Positions 6,584 through 12,611 of a DNA stretch of 12,611 nucleotides are shown here, piece after piece. The first letter of the stretch is position 1; each line of letters starts with the position of its first letter. The translations under genes were made by a program, and so were the position numbers. This stretch comes from JAHECQ01 sp047638695 (GTDB taxonomy: Bacteria > Actinomycetota > Acidimicrobiia > Acidimicrobiales > SZUA-35): the NCBI GenBank assembly GCA_047638695.1, contig JBLINY010000125.1, forward strand, positions 1 to 12,611, in the 5' to 3' direction. The notes beneath the pieces are model-generated. The model saw nothing but the letters and a program-made list of their open reading frames with translations, made no database searches and was not told the origin of the DNA.

Positions 6584-7187
6584 CCGCGGCCAGCACACCC
6601 CGAGCCTCTTCGACCCCCTTGGTCAAATGGGCCTCGATGCCGAGACGGCGGGCCGCGTCGACGTTGAGCTGGTTGTCATCAAGGAAGACGACGGCCTCCG
6701 ACGCGCAGCCTAGATCGGCAATGACGTGCTCGAAGATGCCGTCGTCTGGTTTGGCCAAGCCCAGCTCATAGGAGAGGTAACGCCGGTCAAACAAGGTCTG
6801 CACCACCTCCGCGTCGCGTTGTGACTCCCAATGCAGCTGGTTGGTATTGCTCAGCACCGCGGTGACGACACCGGGGAGTTCGGTCACGAGATCCTCGGCG
6901 CCGTCAAAAAGACCTTGAGGCCAGGCCGCAAAACGGCGCAGCAACTCTGCACCGTCGTAGGCCAGCCCCAGATCGGCGACAAGCCCCATAGCGAAAGCCT
7001 CCGCCGTACACCGACCCATCTCGAAAGCCCTAACGGTCTCGCTGGCCAGCCAGATCGGCCAGAACTCGTCCTCAGGCATCGCGTCATCACCGAGAATCGA
7101 CGTAAGCGGACCGAGCTCGACAAGCACGCCGCCCATGTCGAAGACGACCGCCTCGATCTGCGTCTCGACTGGAGCGGCCGAGCTCAT
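6570..7187 (-). CDS. HAD-superfamily hydrolase (subfamily IA, DxG variant)
   Basis: This 205-residue protein has all four HAD motifs: I, VVFDMGGVLVEL (14-25) with nucleophile D17; II, VLSNTN (111-116); III, the Lys of LAKPDDG (K146); IV, VVFLDDNQLNVDAA (166-179) with D170/D171. The second Asp of motif I is glycine (G19), as in the YihX-like 'FDLGNV/GGV' branch, where phosphatase activity on small sugar or nucleotide phosphates is known for some members. The cap is a small helical C1 type between motifs I and II. Substrate cannot be told. The ATG at 7187 overlaps the TGA of the upstream LLM gene by 4 nt (ATGA) with no Shine-Dalgarno of its own, so it is probably translated by coupling. Confidence 0.9.
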   Translation of the reverse strand: MSSAAPVETQIEAVVFDMGGVLVELGPLTSILGDDAMPEDEFWPIWLASETVRAFEMGRCTAEAFAMGLVADLGLAYDGAELLRRFAAWPQGLFDGAEDLVTELPGVVTAVLSNTNQLHWESQRDAEVVQTLFDRRYLSYELGLAKPDDGIFEHVIADLGCASEAVVFLDDNQLNVDAARRLGIEAHLTKGVEEARGVLAAVGLL

Positions 7188-8329
7188 GGGAGAGCGATGC
7201 CGATCCGCGGCATGACCTCTTCGGCAAGCAGATGCATCTGGTCGTCGATCTGTTCGCGTGTGAACCCCGGGAAGTCGGGGAACACCATGAGGTGCTGCAG
7301 ATCAAGTCGATCCTTGAGCCGCCCAAGAAGATCAGCAACCTGCTCGACTGACCCAATGGCCATGGATCCGAAGTCGATCGTTTCTTCGATCGACGGCTTG
7401 TGGTCGAACGCCGCCTCGGGATAGTGCTTGAACCTTCCATAGGGCGAAAGGAACTTCACGTACTCGTCGTGGGGGTTGCGGCCTACCTTTATCGCTTCTG
7501 CCGTTGTACGGCCGACGATGGCGTTTAGGTGCAGAGCCCGGCCCTCCCCCTTGGCCAGCTCGCGTCCGAACTCGGCCGACTTGTCGGCGAAGTAATCCCA
7601 TTGCTCGCCAATCCGTTCAGGAGGTCCACCACTGAAGATGGCTGTGTGACCGACCCGAGCCACATAGTCGACCGTGGCCGGTGACGTGGCGGGCTGGAAT
7701 ACCTCAACAGGCGACAGCGGCCTCGGCACCAGCGTGAGATCCTTCACGGTGCTCCCCCGGTCAGGAATACCTGGCGGCGGGAAGACGAAGTGTTTGCCGG
7801 TGTAGCTGAACTTCTCTTGGGTCCACGCCATCTTGATCACCTCGATGCCCTCTTCGAACATCTCGCGATTGATCCGGTCGCGGTCGGCCGCCATTTCATT
7901 GTCGCCCGATGCAACCGTGCCACCGAGCGTCTCGGCTTCGCGAGGGACGGTGCCCCGACCAACGCCGAAAACCATACGCCCACGCGTGAGGATGTCGGCC
8001 AAGGCGAAGTCCTCGGCCAAACGGAGGGGGTGCCATTGTGGGACCACGTTGAATGCCTGCCCGAAGCGCAGGGTCGAGGTGAGCGAAGCCAGGTGTTGAC
8101 CCATCTGGATCAGATTGGGAACAACCTCATAGCCCTCGTGTTGAAAATGGTGTTCTGTAAGCCAGAACGTGTCGAACCCGAGGCCTTCGGCCACCGGGGC
8201 CCAGTGCTCGAGATTCTCGTAGCAGGCGACAACGTCGCTGTTGTCGTACCGCCGGTCGGTCGGATCTGGTCCGCCGGAACCGGGGTCGGTCATCGGAACG
8301 GCGCAATAGAAGTGCACGTCAACTCGCAT
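7184..8329 (-). CDS. LLM-class flavin-dependent oxidoreductase (luciferase-like monooxygenase)
   Basis: The 381-residue TIM-barrel flavoprotein shows typical bacterial-luciferase family signatures: FWLTEHHF (55-62), LRLAEDFALADILTRGRM (102-119) followed by FGVGRG (121-126), and the late AIGS (324-327) that closes the barrel. Members use FMNH2 or reduced F420 to oxidise or reduce small organic substrates; neither cofactor nor substrate is fixed by sequence here, and the EHHF pattern is more often seen in FMN-dependent types. Starts with ATG at 8329, which lies six bases after a TACGAT box, so it is probably leaderless. It is divergent from an alpha/beta hydrolase gene only 22 bp away, and overlaps the HAD gene by 4 nt. 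The divergent hydrolase may act in the same pathway, but that is inference from position only. Confidence 0.9.
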   Translation of the reverse strand: MRVDVHFYCAVPMTDPGSGGPDPTDRRYDNSDVVACYENLEHWAPVAEGLGFDTFWLTEHHFQHEGYEVVPNLIQMGQHLASLTSTLRFGQAFNVVPQWHPLRLAEDFALADILTRGRMVFGVGRGTVPREAETLGGTVASGDNEMAADRDRINREMFEEGIEVIKMAWTQEKFSYTGKHFVFPPPGIPDRGSTVKDLTLVPRPLSPVEVFQPATSPATVDYVARVGHTAIFSGGPPERIGEQWDYFADKSAEFGRELAKGEGRALHLNAIVGRTTAEAIKVGRNPHDEYVKFLSPYGRFKHYPEAAFDHKPSIEETIDFGSMAIGSVEQVADLLGRLKDRLDLQHLMVFPDFPGFTREQIDDQMHLLAEEVMPRIGIALP

Positions 8330-8335
8330 CGGTGG

Positions 8336-8341
8336 ATCGTA
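8336..8341 (-). promoter_or_regulatory. -10 box, leaderless promoter of the LLM monooxygenase gene
   Basis: Minus-strand TACGAT (8341-8336) is followed by six bases and then the ATG at 8329, placing the expected transcript start on the A of ATG. Its first two bases (TA, 8341-8340) are shared with the opposing -10 box. Confidence 0.55.
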
Positions 8342-8345
8342 CTAT
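8340..8345 (+). promoter_or_regulatory. -10 box, leaderless promoter of the alpha/beta hydrolase gene
   Basis: Plus-strand TACTAT is followed by six bases and then the GTG at 8352, placing the expected transcript start on the G of GTG. No good -35 (best near 8317-8323) and no Shine-Dalgarno is possible in the 22-bp gap without using LLM coding sequence. Confidence 0.55.
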
Positions 8346-8351
8346 CACCAT

Positions 8352-9092
8352 GTGAACGCTCCGTTTCTGACCCAGTTCGACACCATCAACGGCTCGCTGG
8401 GAGTACATCGGTGGATCAACGATCATCCGATCGTCGTTGCATTGGCCGGGGTCGACGGGTCTGGCCTCGGATGGGAAGCCATCGCGACAGAAGCCGCAGT
8501 GCCAGTGACAGCGCTCGACCTCCGGGGCCGCGGCGCCGCATCAGTCGCCGGACCATTCGGAGTCGCCGCTCATGCCGTCGACGTTGCCGAGTATCTCCGC
8601 TCGCTCCCCGCCCCGGTGGTGCTCGCCGGTCACTCGTTCGGTGGCCATGTTGCGTGTCGAGTCGCGGCCGACCATCCCGAGCTCGTGCAGCATCTCGTAC
8701 TCGTCGATGGCGGACCCGCCCGCTTGATTCCCGAAGGCATGACGGCGGCCGGGCTGGCCCACCTTGCACTCGGAAATATCATTCCCAACCTTGCGTCGAA
8801 GCCATTCCCCGTGAGCGAAGAGGCCGTTCGAACCGACTTCCTGTCGATGGTGGCGGATGCCGCCAGCACCGAGGCACTCGCAGCTGTCAGGATCCCCGTC
8901 TCCCTCATCCGGGCCGAGCACGGAATGGCAGAAGGGATGCCACCCGTGATCACCGATGCCGTCATCGACAACCTGCATTCGAGCGGCGTCGATCTCACCG
9001 TGTCTTCCTTCGCTGGGGCTACCCACTTCTCATTGCTGTTCAATCCGACCCACAGCGCCCTCGTCGCTCGTCATCTTGCCGACTGCGTCTGA
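8352..9092 (+). CDS. Alpha/beta-fold hydrolase
   Basis: This 246-residue cytoplasmic enzyme has the alpha/beta-hydrolase fold: nucleophile elbow GHSFGG (93-98, Ser95), strand LVLVDGGPARLIP (115-127) and catalytic His in ATHFSLLF (His225). The usual acid position after strand 6 reads SLIRAEHGM, offering Glu189 rather than Asp; the true acid is uncertain. LAGVDGSGLGW (31-41) stands where the oxyanion HG motif normally is, so the His of that motif is absent. Substrate (ester, lactone, epoxide or C-C bond) is unknown. GTG at 8352 is the only sensible start; an ATG two bases upstream is followed directly by TGA. Divergent from the LLM gene. In the 92 bp to the convergent carboxyltransferase gene I see only a 4-bp stem (GAGG/CCTC, 9135-9146) followed by TTTCT, no strong terminator. 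Confidence 0.88.
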   Translation: MNAPFLTQFDTINGSLGVHRWINDHPIVVALAGVDGSGLGWEAIATEAAVPVTALDLRGRGAASVAGPFGVAAHAVDVAEYLRSLPAPVVLAGHSFGGHVACRVAADHPELVQHLVLVDGGPARLIPEGMTAAGLAHLALGNIIPNLASKPFPVSEEAVRTDFLSMVADAASTEALAAVRIPVSLIRAEHGMAEGMPPVITDAVIDNLHSSGVDLTVSSFAGATHFSLLFNPTHSALVARHLADCV

Positions 9093-9184
9093 GCTCCCTC
9101 CCTTGCCGATGGCACCGTTGCCTACAGCACGGGCGAGGCAATCCTCTTTCTGACGGGCGTTGCCGGCTGAAAGGTGTTGACCGA

Positions 9185-10744
9185 TCAGGGGCGGTAGCTG
9201 AAGCCGGTGGGGCCGGGCTTCAACGACCGCTGGGCCAGCGCGATCCACTCGCACAGCAGTGGCCGAGTGTCGCGGGGATCAATGATCTCTTCGATCTCGA
9301 AGAACTCGGCCGACCGATGGGGCGAGCGAACTCGGTTCAGTCGCTCGGTGATTTCAGCGAGTAGGCCTTCGGGATCGTCGCTCTCCGCCAGCTCAGCCTT
9401 GTAGGCCACCTCGAGCCCACCTTCGATCGGCAATGAACCCCAGTCACCCGAGGGCCATGCAAATCGGAAGCTCTCGGCTCCTGGTTTGCTGTTGGCCGCG
9501 CCGGCGACACCGAATGCCTTGCGTATGACCACACAGGCGAACGGCACCGTGGCCTGGCCGAGCGCGGCCAGGGCAGTCGAGCCGTGGCGAATGGTCGCCT
9601 GCTCTTCGGAGTCCTTACCAATGACGAAACCGGGGCAGTCTTCGAGGTGGACGACCGGTAGGTGGAACGTCGACGCTAGATCGAGCAGCCGGATCAACTT
9701 CTTCGCTGCATCGGCGGTCCAACCACCTCCGTAGATGCGGGGATCTTCGGCGAATACCGCGACCGGGTAGCCGTCGAGGTGGGCCAGACCGGTGATGATC
9801 GACTGGCCCCAGTTTCGACCGATCTCGAAGAACGAGTCGACGTCGACAATGTCATCGAGAATGGCCCGCATGTCATACGCGGCTCGTGGTCCCCGCGGCA
9901 CGATCGAGAGCAGGCGCTCTTCGCGGCGATCGACAGGGTCGCCGGTTTGTGAACGCGGCGGCAACTCGTCCACGTTCCCCGGCAGGTAGTACAAGAACTG
10001 CCGGGCTCGGAAGAACGCTTCCTCTTCGGAGTCGACGACATCATCGATGGCACCGTTGCCGGTGTGGATGTCGGCATGACCGAGCTCTTCCTTGGTGACG
10101 TCACCGAGCGCAGCGTGTTTCACCAGGGCGGGCCCGGCGATCATCATCTGAGCGGTGTCCCGCACGATCACTGAATAGTGAGCAGTAGCGACGCGGGCGG
10201 CACCGATCCCGGCCACCGATCCCAGGGCAAGCGAGACCGAGGGTGCCACCCCGAGATGGTTGACGATCGTCTCCCAACCCCGAAGCTCTGGAATGTAGGT
10301 GCGGCCCGCCATCTCGATGGTCTTCACCGACCCGCCACCGCCCATGCCATCTACCAACCGAATATGGGGCAGAGCCATCTCGAACGCTATGCCCTCGGCC
10401 TTGGCTCGTTTGGCCGGAATCGTGGCTTCTGCCGACCCACCGCGAACGGTAAAATCATCTCCGGAAACCACGGCCGGCCGACCGTCGATCTCGGCCAAAC
10501 CGAAGATGAAGTTGGACGGCGTGAACTCGATCAAGTTCCCTTCGTCGTCATACGTACCGACACCGGCCGTCTTGCCGATCTCATGGAACGATTCCTTGTC
10601 ACAGATCGCCTCGATCCGCTCTCGGATGGTCATCTTCCCGAAGTGGTGCTGGCGTTCAACCTTCTCGACGCCTCCCAACTCTTCAGCCAGTGCTTCACGA
10701 CGGTGAAGCTCGTCAAGCTCCGGTTGCCAGCTCGTGTCGTTCAT
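9185..10744 (-). CDS. Acyl-CoA carboxylase carboxyltransferase (beta) subunit, divergent
   Basis: This 519-residue protein is a full-length carboxyltransferase of the PccB/AccD5 family with both crotonase-like halves. Family landmarks: FGKMTIRERIEAICD (35-49), FTVRGGSAEATIPAKR (98-113), MIAGPALVKHAALGDVTKEE (201-220), DCPGFVIGKDSEEQATIRHG (369-388) and the C-terminal IEEIIDPRDTRPLL (484-497). Such subunits move CO2 from biotin to an acyl-CoA such as propionyl-, acetyl- or methylcrotonyl-CoA. Two oxyanion-hole segments differ from the norm: GSVAGIGAA (175-183) where GPCAGGA is usual, and RKAFGVAGAA (409-418 region) where RKAYGGAY is usual, so acyl specificity or reaction may be different. No biotin carboxylase or biotin carrier gene is present in the window. 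ATG at 10744 has GAGG 8 nt upstream. It is the third gene of the DUF169-LLM operon. Confidence 0.9.
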   Translation of the reverse strand: MNDTSWQPELDELHRREALAEELGGVEKVERQHHFGKMTIRERIEAICDKESFHEIGKTAGVGTYDDEGNLIEFTPSNFIFGLAEIDGRPAVVSGDDFTVRGGSAEATIPAKRAKAEGIAFEMALPHIRLVDGMGGGGSVKTIEMAGRTYIPELRGWETIVNHLGVAPSVSLALGSVAGIGAARVATAHYSVIVRDTAQMMIAGPALVKHAALGDVTKEELGHADIHTGNGAIDDVVDSEEEAFFRARQFLYYLPGNVDELPPRSQTGDPVDRREERLLSIVPRGPRAAYDMRAILDDIVDVDSFFEIGRNWGQSIITGLAHLDGYPVAVFAEDPRIYGGGWTADAAKKLIRLLDLASTFHLPVVHLEDCPGFVIGKDSEEQATIRHGSTALAALGQATVPFACVVIRKAFGVAGAANSKPGAESFRFAWPSGDWGSLPIEGGLEVAYKAELAESDDPEGLLAEITERLNRVRSPHRSAEFFEIEEIIDPRDTRPLLCEWIALAQRSLKPGPTGFSYRP

Positions 10745-10752
10745 CAGTCTGA

Positions 10753-10756
10753 CCTC
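10753..10756 (-). promoter_or_regulatory. Ribosome binding site of the carboxyltransferase gene
   Basis: GAGG overlaps the TGA stop of the upstream LLM gene (TGAGG) and sits 8 nt before the ATG at 10744, so ribosomes ending on the LLM gene can restart directly. Confidence 0.6.
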
Positions 10757-11669
10757 AGCTCAGTTCGGCGGTGAGCCGCTCATGAATCGCACCGAGTTGA
10801 TCCTCGATGGCCGAGACACTGCGACTACCGCTTTGGAAGATGGCGGTGGCGTTGATCGCCAACCATTCGAAATCGAGTTCAGCCAGCTCGACGGCCCGTG
10901 CGGCCACGACATCAAGATCGGCATAAAACTGCTTACCAGCCTCGTCGGTGGGTGGAGGTTGCAGCATCATCTGCATACCGATCGCGGCTGGATCTCGCCC
11001 TGCCTCGGCCGCCTGTCGGCGAATCTCGTCGCGGGAGGCGACTGCTTTCTCCTTGCCGCCGACCGCTGAACCCATCCACCCGTCACCGAACAGGGCGGTG
11101 CGGCGAATGGCCGCTTTTGAAAGACCACCGATCCAGATCGGCAGCTTCGCCCCCTGTGGTGGTTTTGGTTCCATGGCCATAGCTGCGGTGGGATAGAATT
11201 CGCCCTTGAGATCGACCTGCTCGTCGGCGAAATACGCCCGCAGCAACGCGATGGCTTCGTCCATGCGCTTACCGCGGTTCCGGAAGGACTCGTGGAGCGC
11301 ATCAAACTCGGACTCTTGCCACCCAACACCTATCCCCAATCGCACACGCCCACCCGACAGCGTGTCGAGTGTGCTGATCTGCTTGGCCACAAGAGCCGGC
11401 TGCCGCTGGGGAAGCACGAGCACCTCGGTGGCCAGGCCAACCTGCTTTGTGGCGGCCGCCAGCCATGTCATGAGCACGATGGCCTCGAGAACCGGCATTT
11501 GCGGCGGATACCTCGAGTCGTCGCGGCCGGGGTGGGGATAGCCCATCACAACGTGATCAAAGACTGCGATCTCGTCATAACCAATCCGCTCAATCGCCTG
11601 CCCCAAGTCGGTGACCTTCTCCGGGCCCTCCCGATAGGCGACGCTGGGGAATTCAACCGAGAGTTTCAT
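10755..11669 (-). CDS. LLM-class oxidoreductase, probably F420-dependent (TIGR03619-like)
   Basis: This 304-residue TIM-barrel protein has the signature of the Rv2161c/TIGR03619-type F420 LLM group: AVFDHV (35-40), then TLSGGRVRLGIGVGWQ (103-118) followed by EFDALHESFRNRGKRMDEAI (121-140), and KLPIWIGG (175-182). These enzymes use reduced or oxidised cofactor F420 in hydride transfers on unknown substrates. Cofactor assignment is from family resemblance, not a structural residue. It is shorter than, and clearly different from, the other LLM protein in this window (7184-8329). The ATG at 11669 overlaps the TAA of the DUF169 gene by one base (TAATG), and its own stop is 10 nt before the carboxyltransferase start, so the three proteins should be made together. 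Confidence 0.9.
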   Translation of the reverse strand: MKLSVEFPSVAYREGPEKVTDLGQAIERIGYDEIAVFDHVVMGYPHPGRDDSRYPPQMPVLEAIVLMTWLAAATKQVGLATEVLVLPQRQPALVAKQISTLDTLSGGRVRLGIGVGWQESEFDALHESFRNRGKRMDEAIALLRAYFADEQVDLKGEFYPTAAMAMEPKPPQGAKLPIWIGGLSKAAIRRTALFGDGWMGSAVGGKEKAVASRDEIRRQAAEAGRDPAAIGMQMMLQPPPTDEAGKQFYADLDVVAARAVELAELDFEWLAINATAIFQSGSRSVSAIEDQLGAIHERLTAELS

Positions 11670-12481
11670 TAGTACGACGCACCAAGTCCGGCCCGGGCGT
11701 CTGACTGGACGCCGTAGCTCGGGATTGGATAGCGCAGGCCGTTGCGCGAGAGCGCCTCCAACCCCGCAATGGCCTTTGGCAGGAACTCAGGTGGCGTTGC
11801 CATCAGCAACTCGTCGTCCTGCACACCGCCGTAGCGCCGTTCAGCAAAACATGGGATCGAAACGCTTGGCTCGCGCATGCTGAGGGCTCGACCCCACGAG
11901 TCGGCACAGGCCGATTCGCCAACACATCCCCACTCAAAGTTCTTGTAGCCCGACCACTGGAGCCCATTGATCAACAGGATCATCTGGGCGGGTGTGGCGT
12001 AGATGAGGCAGATATCAGGCGGATCGAGCCTGCCAGTCGCAAGCGGCGAGACGGCCATGGCCTCGTACTTTCCGAACGGAACGGTGTGCATCGCTTCTTG
12101 GTGAGCGTGCGAATCCTCGATCGTCTCAAACCAGACGCCGGCCATGCGATCGCCAGACAACCACTCCTCGTCGCGAGGGTGGAGTCCCAACACTGCACCG
12201 CATTGGGCTCCGACAAGGTCGTCGTTGGTGATGCCCACCGTCCAGTTCAGACGAGAGGCCATGCCAACAATCTGATCGGTGGTGTGGATGTCTTTTGGCC
12301 GACGGATCTTCGGGATGGCCTCCATCTCATCCTTGGTGGCGAACATCGACATCCCGATCGGTGTTGTCCTCAGCCGAAGCAGTCGATTGAGGTCGTCGAC
12401 CATCGCGCCCCAATCGATCGGGGCCCCGGCGAGATGCACCCGTTGGGTCGTGTCAGTCGTCTCTGTGGCATCGCTAGTCAT
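11669..12481 (-). CDS. DUF169 family protein (function unknown)
   Basis: The 270-residue product matches the DUF169/COG2043 type: LLRLRTTPIGMSMF (34-47), GAQCGAVLGL (91-100), an ICLIYATPAQMILLINGLQW block (157-176), the cysteine-rich GCVGESACADSW (185-196) and SVSIPCFAERRYGG (206-219). Cysteines at 94, 158, 186, 192 and 211 could bind a metal or cofactor, which is inference; the family has no established biochemical role that I can state. No signal peptide or membrane segment. I place the start at ATG 12481: AAGGA lies 8 nt upstream. A longer open frame to ATG 12583 would add 34 residues without conserved features or a ribosome site. First gene of an operon with an F420-type LLM oxidoreductase and an acyl-CoA carboxyltransferase, suggesting work on CoA thioesters. 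Confidence 0.85.
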   Translation of the reverse strand: MTSDATETTDTTQRVHLAGAPIDWGAMVDDLNRLLRLRTTPIGMSMFATKDEMEAIPKIRRPKDIHTTDQIVGMASRLNWTVGITNDDLVGAQCGAVLGLHPRDEEWLSGDRMAGVWFETIEDSHAHQEAMHTVPFGKYEAMAVSPLATGRLDPPDICLIYATPAQMILLINGLQWSGYKNFEWGCVGESACADSWGRALSMREPSVSIPCFAERRYGGVQDDELLMATPPEFLPKAIAGLEALSRNGLRYPIPSYGVQSDARAGLGASY

Positions 12482-12489
12482 CTGCTTTG

Positions 12490-12496
12490 TCCTTCC
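12490..12496 (-). promoter_or_regulatory. Ribosome binding site that sets the DUF169 start
   Basis: Minus-strand GGAAGGA (12496-12490) is followed by 8 bases and ATG at 12481. This is the best Shine-Dalgarno in the window and argues against the upstream ATG at 12583. Confidence 0.75.
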
Positions 12497-12510
12497 GTGT
12501 TCTGTCACCG

Positions 12511-12535
12511 AAGCTAATCGCCGGAGTGCCCGGGC
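12511..12535 (-). promoter_or_regulatory. Possible promoter of the DUF169 operon with a palindrome
   Basis: Minus-strand TAGCTT (12516-12511) is a TANNNT box that would start a ~24-nt leader near 12505 carrying the ribosome site. Just upstream of it is the 8-bp palindrome GCCCGGGC (12528-12535), where an operator could lie. The -35 is poor (TTGGGA, 19 bp spacer). Low certainty. Confidence 0.3.
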
Positions 12536-12591
12536 TCCCAACAGGCGGTTCGACTCCTCTGCCTCAAGTAATGACAGCGGCACCCGATAGT

Positions 12592-12611
12592 GACTCTGTG
12601 AGTCCTTTTTT
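12592..12611 (+). terminator. Terminator-like hairpin with T tract at right edge
   Basis: GACTC (12592-12596) pairs with GAGTC (12600-12604) around a TGT loop, followed by C and at least six T running to the window edge. It reads as a small intrinsic terminator on the plus strand, yet no plus-strand gene ends nearby in this window. The stem is short, so it may be chance. Confidence 0.35.

Noticed and set aside
9093..9184. Terminator between the alpha/beta hydrolase and carboxyltransferase genes
   Set aside because: Only 4-bp stems (for example GAGG/CCTC at 9135-9146 before TTTCT) were found, too weak to annotate.
7790..9364. 524-codon plus-strand open frame across three annotated genes
   Set aside because: It runs antisense to the LLM monooxygenase, out of frame through the alpha/beta hydrolase and antisense to the carboxyltransferase, all of which have clear family motifs. 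Its product is Arg/Ser-rich with no recognisable domain, as expected for a high-GC shadow frame.
9185..12481. Complete biotin-dependent acyl-CoA carboxylase locus
   Set aside because: Only the carboxyltransferase subunit is present; no biotin carboxylase ATP-grasp or biotin carrier (AMKM) sequence is found in the window.
12495..12575. Complete tRNA gene on the + strand
   Set aside because: Only a T-arm-like segment is present. No 5' acceptor strand complementary to GCCTCAA, D arm or anticodon arm could be folded at the right distance.
12482..12583. 34-residue N-terminal extension of the DUF169 protein
   Set aside because: The extension lacks conserved features and a ribosome site, while ATG 12481 has AAGGA at ideal spacing.

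Overview
The window reads as ordinary chromosomal DNA from a high-GC actinobacterium. This rests on strong G/C bias in third codon positions, frequent GTG starts, a mycobacterial-type KorAB 2-oxoacid:ferredoxin oxidoreductase, an LLM flavoprotein of the F420-dependent kind, and several starts with a TANNNT box six bases upstream and no Shine-Dalgarno, the usual look of actinobacterial leaderless genes. An Acidimicrobiia-like source would fit, but that is inference. No mobile element, CRISPR array or complete RNA gene is visible.

Layout, left to right. (1) 1-568, + strand: the 3' part of a proline-rich protein gene whose visible N-terminal half is a 45-bp tandem repeat. (2) 599-5843, - strand: a tight cluster korA -> korB -> PpiC-type lipoprotein -> mazG, with a 1-nt overlap, an 18-nt gap and a 4-nt overlap. 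It meets the proline-rich gene tail to tail at a 15-bp perfect hairpin lying inside the last codons of mazG. KorAB would interconvert 2-oxoglutarate and succinyl-CoA with reduced ferredoxin; the lipoprotein is an extracytoplasmic folding factor; MazG is a nucleotide-pool housekeeping enzyme. They share transcription rather than an obvious pathway. (3) 6026-8329, - strand: a luciferase-like monooxygenase overlapping a HAD hydrolase by 4 nt, then a GNAT acetyltransferase that appears to have its own leaderless promoter. (4) 8330-8351: a 22-bp divergent gap in which two -10 boxes share a central TA, each six bases from its own start codon. (5) 8352-9092, + strand: an alpha/beta hydrolase. (6) 9185-12481, - strand: an operon DUF169 protein -> F420-type LLM oxidoreductase -> acyl-CoA carboxylase carboxyltransferase, with a 1-nt overlap and a 10-nt gap.

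The most interesting items are the compact bidirectional leaderless promoter, the DUF169/F420-LLM/carboxyltransferase operon (function unknown; the carboxyltransferase departs from the usual oxyanion-hole motifs and no biotin carboxylase is nearby), the mazG-embedded terminator-like hairpin and the proline-rich repeat array. Nothing here amounts to a clearly new defence or mobile system.
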